Source: a virus. From it: 64,000 nt of DNA. The position numbers and the translations under genes are program-made. Shown here piece by piece: positions 56,393 through 63,233 of the stretch. The stretch is taken from the IMG/VR virus record IMGVR_UViG_3300045283_000116, positions 1 to 64,000 of that record. The stretch is one strand, 5' to 3'. Positions within the stretch are counted from its first letter, which is position 1; each line of letters starts with the position of its first letter. The notes below the pieces were generated by a model, which did not search any database, was not told where the DNA came from, and was given only the letters and a program-made list of their open reading frames with translations.

Positions 56393-57127
56393 ATGAAGGT
56401 CACGCTAGGTTCTGATCGGTACTTGCGGGATGTTTCTGGCCGGATCGTAGGCAAGGCCCTTGACAAGCCCGGAACGTTTGAGCTCAAGATTGGGGAAGGA
56501 ATAGAGGATGGGGTAGAGGAGGATGGGGCTCAGCTAGGGCTCGGGCTTAGCTCCGGTAGCGATGGTGCTGTAGACGTAGGTCTTACCAGCGACGTTGGTC
56601 GCGCGCGCGAGGACCGCTCAGAAAAACTTACGGCGGTCAACCGTGTCTGGGAGAGCTACTGCATCACCATGCACCCGCGGTCGACGCTGCTGGGCGAGCA
56701 GGAGCGCAAGATCATCGGCGCGGCGCTCAAGGTCGCAAGCTGGGAGGAGTGCATCCGGGCGATCATGGCCTGCGAGCGGTCCGACTTCCACATGGCGCGC
56801 GGCGAGTACCAGGGCGGCAAGCGTTACAACCGCCTGTCGCAAATCCTGAAAGGCAAGCCCGCTTCTCCGCGTGGCCCAGGGAAAACGATTCGCGAGCAAA
56901 TCGACATGTTCCTGGACCTCGCGGAAAAAGACGGACAGGAGTCAGGGGTTCCGTCCGTAGGAAATGACAACATCCGCAGGGCCAAGCGCGAGGTAATCGA
57001 CGCGACCGAGTTCCCCGGTGACGAACGGATTGTCGAACGGGGTCAGCGGGCGCGAGCGCTTCTCGCCGAAGTCGGAATCACCGTCGTGGACGTAGTCGGC
57101 GGACTCCCGACCTTCATCAACTCATGA
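56393..57127 (+). CDS. Putative replication initiation/helicase loader protein, 244 aa
   Basis: ATG 56393. N-terminal 80 residues low-complexity and acidic. Residues about 82-185 (VNRVWESYCITMHPRSTLLG, ERKIIGAALKVASWEECIRA, GGKRYNRLSQILKGKP) resemble the C-terminal helical domain of phage DnaD/DnaT-like replication proteins. It lies just upstream of the DnaB helicase, the place of a loader. Assignment tentative. Confidence 0.5.
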   Translation: MKVTLGSDRYLRDVSGRIVGKALDKPGTFELKIGEGIEDGVEEDGAQLGLGLSSGSDGAVDVGLTSDVGRAREDRSEKLTAVNRVWESYCITMHPRSTLLGEQERKIIGAALKVASWEECIRAIMACERSDFHMARGEYQGGKRYNRLSQILKGKPASPRGPGKTIREQIDMFLDLAEKDGQESGVPSVGNDNIRRAKREVIDATEFPGDERIVERGQRARALLAEVGITVVDVVGGLPTFINS

Positions 57128-57531
57128 GCCTCCCAGATCGCATCGAAGCCAAGATTGACCGCAGCGGCGACTGCCATCTCTGGACGGGCTACGTCGAGAA
57201 GAACGGCTACGGAAGGGCGAAGTTCAGGGGCGAAATGTGGCTCGTTCACCGCTTGGTCTACGCCCTTGAGGTCGGCCCCATCCCGCCGGGGATGCAGATC
57301 GACCACGTCAGGACTCGAGGCTGCACTTCGCGCGCGTGCGTGAACGTCGCCCACCTGGAGGCCGTGACGCTCACGGAGAACGCCCTTCGCGCGCGAAAGA
57401 CCCACTGTCTCCGCGGCCACCCGTACGACGAGGCCAACACGTACGTCGATCCGTCGACCGGATACCGCCGCTGTCGACGCTGCCACGCCGATGCTGAGCG
57501 CGCACGCTGGACGGCACGGAGGGCGGCATGA
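57124..57531 (+). CDS. HNH endonuclease, 135 aa
   Basis: ATG 57124 overlaps the previous stop. HNH_3-type pattern: CHLWTGYVEKNGYGRAKF, WLVHRLVYALEVGPIPPG, IDHVRTRGCTSRACVNVAHL with the catalytic His and Asn, and a C-terminal CLRGHPYDEANTYVD zinc part with CRRC. Likely a free-standing homing endonuclease inserted between replication genes. GACTCGAGGC near-palindrome at 57312. Confidence 0.8.
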   Translation: MSLPDRIEAKIDRSGDCHLWTGYVEKNGYGRAKFRGEMWLVHRLVYALEVGPIPPGMQIDHVRTRGCTSRACVNVAHLEAVTLTENALRARKTHCLRGHPYDEANTYVDPSTGYRRCRRCHADAERARWTARRAA

Positions 57532-58907
57532 CCGTTTCACGTGAAACCCTCCCGTACTCCCCCGCCGCCGAGGAATCGGTCGTGGGGGGCGTGCTGGCAC
57601 GTCCGGCGATCGTGCAGGACATCATCGCCACCGGCCTTGAGCCGATCCACTTCTACGGCGCGCCGATGCGAGCGCTGTTCCACGAGGCCGTCCAGTGCTA
57701 CTACGCCGACCAGCCGATCGACCCGCTGACGTTCGCGGAGATTCTCGCCAAGCCGCTCTCGAGGTCATGGGCCTGCGACGACGACGAAGTCGTGACTCGG
57801 GTCCGGGCCTTGGCTGGGGCCGCTCGTGGCGCTCCGCCGCGCCAGCCTGTCGACCACGCCCAACTCGTCAAGCGCCACGCCGACTACCGTGCCCTGCTCG
57901 AAACCGCGGCGATGATCGTGACCGAGGTCGAGCGCGAGAACCAGAGCCCCGAGGAGATTGCCGGGCTGGTCTCGGTGGGCGCGATGGAAGTCGCAACATC
58001 GTCCAGCCTCATGTCGACGATCGTGTCGTTCGACGACCTGGGCCGGAACTTCATCCACACCCAGCGCACGCTGATGGCTGCTCGAGCCGCCGGAGTCGAG
58101 TTGGGCGTCTACTTCGGACTGCCGTTCCTGGATGCGTTCACGCGCGGCCTGCGTCCCTCGGAGCTCCTGTTCATCGCCGGGGAGCCGGGGGTGGGCAAGT
58201 CGGCGGTGACGTGGGCCGCGGCGCTGTCGTTCGCCACGAAGCAGATGCAGCGCCCGGAGGACAAGCGGATCGCCACGCTCGTCCTGTCGCTGGAGATGGC
58301 CGAGGAGCCGTCGTCGGGCCGCCTGGCGCAGGGGGTGACCGGGTTGGACGGTGGCAAGCTGCGCGAGGGCCGTGCGACCCAGGAGGATCTGCGCCGGGTG
58401 GCGGCCGAGTGGCGTAACCGCAAGGGCCTGCCCCTGTACTTCAGCTTCGGGTCGAACCTTCGCGCCTCGCAGGTCCGGGCGATCGTCGCCGACGCGATCC
58501 GCCGCCACAACGTCGGGCTGGTCATCATCGACCACTTCAAGTACCTCGACATGGATGGCCGCTGGCGCTCTCAGATCGAGGAGGACGGGGCCAAGGCCCG
58601 CTTTCTCAAGCAGGACATTGCCACGCAGTTGAACGTGGCCTGCATCTGCTTGGCGCACACGACGAAGGCGATGGAAAACAAGGACCGCCGTCCGAGGTTG
58701 GAGCACCTGCGCGGCAGCCAGGAGATCAGCGCTCATGCGGACTTCGTGTCGTTCATCTACCGGCCGTACAACCACGCGACTGAGTCGGAGATCGACGCCG
58801 GGAAGGTGCTGCGCACGGATGCGGAGATGATCTTCGCGAAGAATCGGCACGCGCTGGAGGGCAGCGCGCAGTTCTTCTTCGACCCGAGCAGGATGGAGAT
58901 TCACTGA
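57528..58907 (+). CDS. dnaB: DnaB-like replicative helicase, 459 aa
   Basis: ATG 57528 overlaps the HNH stop. N-terminal DnaB domain (PAAEESVVGGVLARPAIVQD), linker helix, then RecA-like ATPase: Walker A GEPGVGKS (218-225), SLEM (254-257) of helicase motif 2, Walker B VIIDHF (332-337) and H3/H4 region with AHTTK and EHLRGSQEISAHAD. Unwinds DNA at the phage replication fork. Its second to sixth codons (TVSRET) overlap a parS sequence. Confidence 0.9.
   Translation: MTVSRETLPYSPAAEESVVGGVLARPAIVQDIIATGLEPIHFYGAPMRALFHEAVQCYYADQPIDPLTFAEILAKPLSRSWACDDDEVVTRVRALAGAARGAPPRQPVDHAQLVKRHADYRALLETAAMIVTEVERENQSPEEIAGLVSVGAMEVATSSSLMSTIVSFDDLGRNFIHTQRTLMAARAAGVELGVYFGLPFLDAFTRGLRPSELLFIAGEPGVGKSAVTWAAALSFATKQMQRPEDKRIATLVLSLEMAEEPSSGRLAQGVTGLDGGKLREGRATQEDLRRVAAEWRNRKGLPLYFSFGSNLRASQVRAIVADAIRRHNVGLVIIDHFKYLDMDGRWRSQIEEDGAKARFLKQDIATQLNVACICLAHTTKAMENKDRRPRLEHLRGSQEISAHADFVSFIYRPYNHATESEIDAGKVLRTDAEMIFAKNRHALEGSAQFFFDPSRMEIH
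57534..57547. promoter_or_regulatory. parS: parS-like ParB-binding site GTTTCACGTGAAAC
   Basis: A perfect 14-bp palindrome identical to the core of chromosomal parS (TGTTTCACGTGAAACA) and to the actinobacterial consensus. It lies within codons 3-7 of dnaB, giving the VSRET tripeptide context known for parS in genes. No ParB gene is seen in the window, so the host ParB is the likely ligand. Confidence 0.8.
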
Positions 58908-59329
58908 TGGCTGCGAACGTGACGTGCGCGAACTGCGGGGTCGAGTTCTGGATGACCGACGGGCTTGAGCGTGCGCGTCGCCGTGACGGGTCCAGCTTCT
59001 ACTGCCCCAACGGCCACTCGCTGTCCTACGCGCCGACCGAGGACCAGAAGCAGATCAAGGAACTCGAGGGGCAACTGGAGTCCCAGCGTCGCCAGCATCG
59101 GCGGCTCATCAACGACTACAACGAGCTCTGGGCGCAGCGCGAGGAACTCGTCGCCGACCTCAAGGTCTGTCCGCTGGGCTGCGGCTATCGCTCGCGCCGC
59201 CAGGTGCCGCGCGACCCGGTGGCGATGGGCCGGGGCCTTGAGCGGGTGCGCACCGACATGGTCGACCACCTGCGCGTCGTCCACGGCGCGCGCATCCCCG
59301 CGACGAAGCTGCTGAAGGCCGGAGCGTGA
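58907..59329 (+). CDS. Zinc-finger and coiled-coil protein, 140 aa
   Basis: ATG 58907. An N-terminal zinc ribbon (CANCGVEFWM, YCPNGH), a coiled coil (QKQIKELEGQLESQRRQHRR), then CPLGCGYRSR with a final HLRVVH, a C2H2-like finger. A familiar small phage architecture found next to helicase genes. May bind DNA or RNA. AACTGGAGTC near-palindrome at 59073. Confidence 0.65.
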   Translation: MAANVTCANCGVEFWMTDGLERARRRDGSSFYCPNGHSLSYAPTEDQKQIKELEGQLESQRRQHRRLINDYNELWAQREELVADLKVCPLGCGYRSRRQVPRDPVAMGRGLERVRTDMVDHLRVVHGARIPATKLLKAGA

Positions 59330-59454
59330 TGTGCATCCGCTGCCGTGGTACCGGCAAGATCACCTACCCGCCCGCGCTCACCCCGCAGTTCCCTACGTCC
59401 CAGACCTGCCCCGACTGTGCGGGCACGGGCCAGAACAAACCACAGGAGAGATGA
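59329..59454 (+). CDS. DnaJ-type mini zinc finger, 41 aa
   Basis: ATG 59329 overlaps the preceding TGA. Two CxxCxGTG elements (CIRCRGTGK and CPDCAGTGQ) form the zinc-finger pattern of DnaJ. The frame ends right before the next ATG. Missed by size-limited gene callers. Confidence 0.65.
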   Translation: MCIRCRGTGKITYPPALTPQFPTSQTCPDCAGTGQNKPQER

Positions 59455-59664
59455 ATGCCACGCACGAACTCAGTGCCGATCGGCGAGATCAAGACTCGCG
59501 TCGAGAAAAGGCTGCGCGTCAAGGCCAAGACCGCGGCTGAGCTCGGAGACGAGATCGGCATGTCTGGCCGCGGCGTCGGTCGCGCCCTGGGCCAGCTCGT
59601 GCGGGAGGGCCGCGCCGTCAAGGTCGCGACCCGAGTTCCTGGATACACGAAGCCGAGGCCCTGA
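59455..59664 (+). CDS. Winged-helix DNA-binding protein, 69 aa
   Basis: ATG 59455 after CAGGAGAG. Whole protein is a winged helix: IKTRVEKRLRVKAKTAAELG, DEIGMSGRGVGRALGQLVRE, GRAVKVATRVPGY. A small regulator, possibly of middle/late genes; target unknown. Confidence 0.65.
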   Translation: MPRTNSVPIGEIKTRVEKRLRVKAKTAAELGDEIGMSGRGVGRALGQLVREGRAVKVATRVPGYTKPRP

Positions 59665-60224
59665 TGCTGACCACCAACCAGACCCTTCTGCTGCGCCGGA
59701 TCGCCAACGCGCCCGAGCCAATCTCGGTCGAGGCGCTGTCGTCCGTTCGCAATGAGCACGACGACGAGATGGGGGAGAACGCCGTTCGCTCGTCGACGAA
59801 GCGCATGGAGAAGAACGGCTGGGTCACGGGCTCAGGCATCGGGAGACTGCGCTCCTACGCGATCACGGCCGTCGGAGTGGCCGCCCTTCAGGACCCGACA
59901 GCTTCGGACTCCAGTCTCGACAATGGGGACCAGGGTGCACCAGCTCCGCCTGGACTCGAGCTGGATGCTTCCCCGGCCTCCAGTCGCAACTACGTGGTGC
60001 TGGAGGAGGTCATGGTCGGCGAGCTCGAGCTGGATGAGCAGGCCGCGGTGTACGTCGTGGTCGAAACCACCGCGGCCCGCAACGTCGAAGCCGCCCTGCG
60101 CCACGCCGCCAAGGCGAACTTCGAGGACGGCATCCCGAGACTGGTCGCCGTGTCCGAGAAGATGTGGCAGGTGACCCCGGTGGAGGTCAAGACCGCGAGG
60201 TCGGTGAGCATCGGTGGAGGGTGA
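59664..60224 (+). CDS. Winged-helix protein with C-terminal domain, 186 aa
   Basis: ATG 59664 overlaps the previous stop. N-terminal winged helix (QTLLLRRIANAPEPISVEAL, VRSSTKRMEKNGWVTGSG, GRLRSYAITAVGVAAL), Ser/Pro linker, and a C-terminal domain with VVLEEVMVGELELDEQAAVY and NVEAALRHAAKANFEDG. Looks like a regulator with a sensor or oligomerisation domain. Exact GACTCCAGTC at 59907 in the linker. Confidence 0.6.
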   Translation: MLTTNQTLLLRRIANAPEPISVEALSSVRNEHDDEMGENAVRSSTKRMEKNGWVTGSGIGRLRSYAITAVGVAALQDPTASDSSLDNGDQGAPAPPGLELDASPASSRNYVVLEEVMVGELELDEQAAVYVVVETTAARNVEAALRHAAKANFEDGIPRLVAVSEKMWQVTPVEVKTARSVSIGGG

Positions 60225-60465
60225 CCTGTTCCGCGCGCACGACGACGCCGTGAGCCGAGCTCGCGAGTTCGACGGCGACTGGATCGGGCGACTCAAGGCT
60301 TTCGGTCTGGACCCGGCCGAGGTCGAGGAGGTCATCGTGGCTCGCTGGGAGGACTTCAAGACGGTGCGGCAGGAGGGCGTCATCACGGAGGACTTCGTGC
60401 TGTTCGCCGCGGGCTTTGCCGAGGGCCTCGTTGCTGGCGTGGCGTTCGGTGAACGTGAACACTGA
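60214..60465 (+). CDS. Hypothetical protein, 83 aa
   Basis: GTG 60214 overlaps the preceding gene by 11 bases. Helical and acidic: FRAHDDAVSRAREFDGDWIG, PAEVEEVIVARWEDFKTVRQ, FVLFAAGFAEGLVAGVAFGE. Unrecognised. Overlaps the methyltransferase start. Confidence 0.5.
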   Translation: MEGDLFRAHDDAVSRAREFDGDWIGRLKAFGLDPAEVEEVIVARWEDFKTVRQEGVITEDFVLFAAGFAEGLVAGVAFGEREH

Positions 60466-61123
60466 ACTGTTCGCCTACGAGGCGTGGCCTCCCCGTTCGA
60501 TCTGGGGCGAGCACGCGGCGCAGGGTCAGAACCCGTACGACACCGTCGACTTCCACGTCGACCTGGGCTGCGGAACCTTGCCGAAGGGTCGGATTGGAGT
60601 CGACCGCTACCGCGCGCCGGGCGTCAACGTCCTCGCCGACCTGGATGCGGTCCTGACGTACGCGGTTCCAGTGGTGCCTGGTGGCGAGGCGGGACCGGGG
60701 GCCGTGCCTGGCCCCGGACTCCCGTTCGCGGATAGCTCGATCCGGTCGATCATCTCCCACCACGCGCTCGAACACATCGGGGACGGGTTCCTCACGCTCA
60801 TGGAGGAAATCCATCGGGTGCTGGTACCGGGCGGTTTGCTGCGGGTCATCACGCCCGCGTTCCCCTCCTGGGCAGCGGTCGGTGACCCCGACCACCGTCG
60901 CTACTTCATGGCCGATCCGTCGACGGGCGCGTCGACGTGGGACGCTTTCTTCGTCGACGGCAACGGCCACTCGTGGCTTTCGGAGTTCTCCGTCCCCTAC
61001 ATCGGCACGGCGAAGTTCATGCGACTCGAGTTGGACGTGACCCCGACGCCCCCCCTGGAACTGCAATGGACGGCCGAGGACAGACGAGAGATGCGTATCG
61101 CTATGGCGGCCTGGAAGCCCTGA
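60449..61123 (+). CDS. SAM-dependent methyltransferase, 224 aa
   Basis: GTG 60449 (or 60455). Class I methyltransferase pattern: VDLGCGTLPKGRIGVDRY (SAM-binding loop), NVLADLDAV, LPFADSSIRSIISHHALEHI and EEIHRVLVPGGLLRVITPAF. Similar to methyltransferases of sugar and glycan biosynthesis clusters; three glycosyltransferases follow nearby, so a sugar or glycan substrate is plausible. Confidence 0.8.
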   Translation: MNVNTELFAYEAWPPRSIWGEHAAQGQNPYDTVDFHVDLGCGTLPKGRIGVDRYRAPGVNVLADLDAVLTYAVPVVPGGEAGPGAVPGPGLPFADSSIRSIISHHALEHIGDGFLTLMEEIHRVLVPGGLLRVITPAFPSWAAVGDPDHRRYFMADPSTGASTWDAFFVDGNGHSWLSEFSVPYIGTAKFMRLELDVTPTPPLELQWTAEDRREMRIAMAAWKP

Positions 61124-61207
61124 GCCATCACTTCGATCCGTCCTACGCTTGGCCGGTCGGTTCTCGCGTCTGCGTTTGCGGTCGCCATGAAGATCATTCG
61201 ATCCACC

Positions 61208-61213
61208 TAAAAT
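61208..61213 (+). promoter_or_regulatory. -10 box TAAAAT for a leaderless transcript
   Basis: TAAAAT, the best -10 of the window, ends six bases before ATG 61220. No Shine-Dalgarno site precedes that start. The 96-base gap 61124-61219 contains a coding-like frame without start (GSRVCVCGRHEDHSIHL). Confidence 0.65.
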
Positions 61214-61219
61214 CACTGC

Positions 61220-61645
61220 ATGGCACCACTACCGACACGCCGAATCACAGCCACGTCCTGCGAGGTCATCACGACCGGGCTGGGCAAGAACAACAGGGAG
61301 TACACGATCTACGAGATCGCGGCCCGCGGTGAGGACGGGCTCGAGATCACCGAGAACCTGCGGTCGTTCGAGAAACTGCCGTTGGACGTACTCATCGAGG
61401 TCGAGGTCGAGTCGTTCAGCAGCGACCGCCACGGGCACTCGTACACGCTCAAGCTGCCGCGCAACTCGGAACACAAGGCCGAGAATCAGTCGGGCTCCGG
61501 GCTGTTGGAGCTCATCCGCACCCAGCTCACCGAGCTCCGCACCGAGCTCGAGCTCCTGAAGCCCCAGGTCCGCCAACTCAGGACTCAAGTCGCAGAGTTA
61601 CGGGGCGAAGAAGCGCCCCGAGACGAGACCGAGGTCATCCTGTGA
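61220..61645 (+). CDS. OB-fold-like protein with C-terminal coiled coil, 141 aa
   Basis: ATG 61220, likely leaderless. N-terminal 80 residues are strand-rich (CEVITTGLGKNNREYTIYEI, LLEVEV-like LIEVEVESFSSDRHGHSYTL), possibly an OB fold; then a long heptad helix (LIRTQLTELRTELELLKPQV). May bind single-stranded DNA or be a scaffold for the glycosylation enzymes; undecided. Exact GACTCAAGTC at 61582. Confidence 0.5.
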   Translation: MAPLPTRRITATSCEVITTGLGKNNREYTIYEIAARGEDGLEITENLRSFEKLPLDVLIEVEVESFSSDRHGHSYTLKLPRNSEHKAENQSGSGLLELIRTQLTELRTELELLKPQVRQLRTQVAELRGEEAPRDETEVIL

Positions 61646-62346
61646 GCCACGCGACGTGCTGCGTGCTCTCCTACAACCGACCGGAGTTCCTGTCTCGCAG
61701 CGTCCTGTCGATGATCCAGAACGCCGACGAGCCTTTCGAGTTGATCGTCCACGACGACGGCAGCAAGGACGCGGTCGACATGCGCGTCGTGCTCGACTGG
61801 TTGCAGTACGTCGTGGGGGCGACCGTCATCCGCAACGCTCCCGGCCACAATCAGGGGCAGGGTGTGGCGCTGAACCGCATGTTCGGGATGGCGACCGGCG
61901 ACCCGATCTACAAGCTCGACCACGACCTGACGTACAAGCCGGGGTGGCTGAGCCGATCGAAGCGGCTGATCCTCGGCAACCCGAAGATCGGCCTCCTGGG
62001 CCTGTTCCACTACTACTACGAGCCGTGCGACTCCCGTCGCACGTTGATCGAGGATCACGAGGAGTGGAGCTCACGCACCCACATCCTCGGTTCGGCGTTC
62101 GGGGTTCGCCGCCACTGCTGGGACTGGCTCGGCCCGTTCGATGAGCACCGCGCCGACTTCGGTGAGGACTGGTGGTTCCAGAAGCGGGTCACGGCAAGCC
62201 GCGACTACTGTTGCGCGTTGCCGAGGAGGGATCTCGTCGAGAACTTCGGCTTCGGGATCGGGCCGTCGACCGTGAACGTTGCGGCCAACACGCTCCAGGA
62301 GATTTACACCCAGCCGTACCTCATCGTTCCGCCTGGAGTCCCATGA
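61642..62346 (+). CDS. GT-A glycosyltransferase (GT2-like) 1, 234 aa
   Basis: GTG 61642 overlaps the previous stop. GT2 pattern: CCVLSYNRPEFLSRSVLSMI, LIVHDDGSKD, KLDHDLTYKPGWLS with the DxD-like DHD, and FGEDWWFQKR as acceptor-site acidic motif. Short for the family, no membrane segment. Confidence 0.8.
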   Translation: MSHATCCVLSYNRPEFLSRSVLSMIQNADEPFELIVHDDGSKDAVDMRVVLDWLQYVVGATVIRNAPGHNQGQGVALNRMFGMATGDPIYKLDHDLTYKPGWLSRSKRLILGNPKIGLLGLFHYYYEPCDSRRTLIEDHEEWSSRTHILGSAFGVRRHCWDWLGPFDEHRADFGEDWWFQKRVTASRDYCCALPRRDLVENFGFGIGPSTVNVAANTLQEIYTQPYLIVPPGVP

Positions 62347-63233
62347 TCGGCATCGTCATCCCCGTGGGGCCGGGCCGCGAGAAGAACCTGACCCAATGCC
62401 TGTTGGCGATCCGCAGCCTCGGTCGCGACCTGCCGCCCGTCGTGCTCGTCGGTGACGGCGTGGGTCCCGACGATCTGTGGGCCACGGTGCCATTCGGACT
62501 GCCGGAGGTCGGCGTGATCGAGCTACCCAAGCATGTCCCCGGCATGGAGCAGCCGCGCAATCAGGGCGTTCGCTATCTCGCTGGGCGCTGGCCCGAGGTC
62601 ACGTACGTGTGGTTCGTGGATTCCGACGTGGTGCTGGAGCCGTGGGCGCTGGACGCCATGCGCGATGCGATCGCCGACGGCAATGCCGGGACGGAACCTC
62701 GGATTCTCGTCGGACCCTACGACTGGCTGCCGGAGGGTTGGCGGCCCGAGAGCGGGGTGGGCTGGTCGAGTAGAGGCGGCCTCCGCAACGACCCCCGCTG
62801 GCCCGCCTTCGATACCAACGACCCGAGTCACGTGTTCAAGGGCGACCTCATGGCTGGGCTGGCCTGCTTCTCCGGCAACCTGGTGTGGCCGATCGAGGAG
62901 TTCCAGAGGACCGGCGGATTCTGGTCGGAGCTTCACCACGGCCGCTGCGAGGACGGGGAGCTGGGCTTGCGGGCCGTGGCGATGGGCGTCGGAATCTCGA
63001 TGGTGCGCGAGGCGCGCGGCTACCACCTGTGGCACCCGGTCGACACGCAGTTGGCCCTCGCGCGTAACCTGCGCGACGTGCCCATGCTCAACACGCGCCA
63101 CCCCTGGGCCGAGGGTGCGGGCGTGGTGATGGTGGATCGGGACGGCAAGGCGTTCGACGTGCGCTGTTCGGGGTGCGGGAGGCTGGTCCCGACGATCGGC
63201 TGGTGGGAGCACGCCGCCGCCTGTCATGAGTGA
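62343..63233 (+). CDS. GT-A glycosyltransferase 2 with C-terminal zinc finger, 296 aa
   Basis: ATG 62343 overlaps the preceding stop. IGIVIPVGPGREKNLTQCLL at the start, WFVDSDVVLEPWALDAM (DSD metal motif), and GGFWSELHHGRCEDGELGLR (ED catalytic region), as in GT2/galactosyltransferases. The last 25 residues form a CxxC...HxxxC zinc finger (CSGCGRLVPTIGWWEHAAAC), an uncommon addition for a glycosyltransferase. Confidence 0.8.
   Translation: MIGIVIPVGPGREKNLTQCLLAIRSLGRDLPPVVLVGDGVGPDDLWATVPFGLPEVGVIELPKHVPGMEQPRNQGVRYLAGRWPEVTYVWFVDSDVVLEPWALDAMRDAIADGNAGTEPRILVGPYDWLPEGWRPESGVGWSSRGGLRNDPRWPAFDTNDPSHVFKGDLMAGLACFSGNLVWPIEEFQRTGGFWSELHHGRCEDGELGLRAVAMGVGISMVREARGYHLWHPVDTQLALARNLRDVPMLNTRHPWAEGAGVVMVDRDGKAFDVRCSGCGRLVPTIGWWEHAAACHE

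Larger units (their letters stand above)
1712..61591. repeat. Dispersed palindrome GACTNNAGTC, 19 exact copies
   Basis: Exact copies start at 1712, 7925, 10155, 16342, 23067, 28157, 35076, 37999, 39748, 40648, 41284, 44495, 46639, 46774, 48256, 49431, 56018, 59907 and 61582. The central pair is GG in ten and CC in three. One-mismatch copies include 5105, 7161, 9598, 12016, 12584, 36969, 38711, 48712, 50702, 52343, 57794, 59073, 59493, 60592, 62821 and 63401. At two-thirds GC about 0.6 exact matches would be expected in 64 kb. Most are inside genes in different reading frames, so protein sequence does not explain them. Confidence 0.85.

Noticed and set aside
61124-61219. Small Cys/His gene upstream of 61220 (GSRVCVCGRHEDHSIH)
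   Set aside because: The frame is protein-like but has no start codon after the upstream stop; possibly a remnant, left as part of the leader region.
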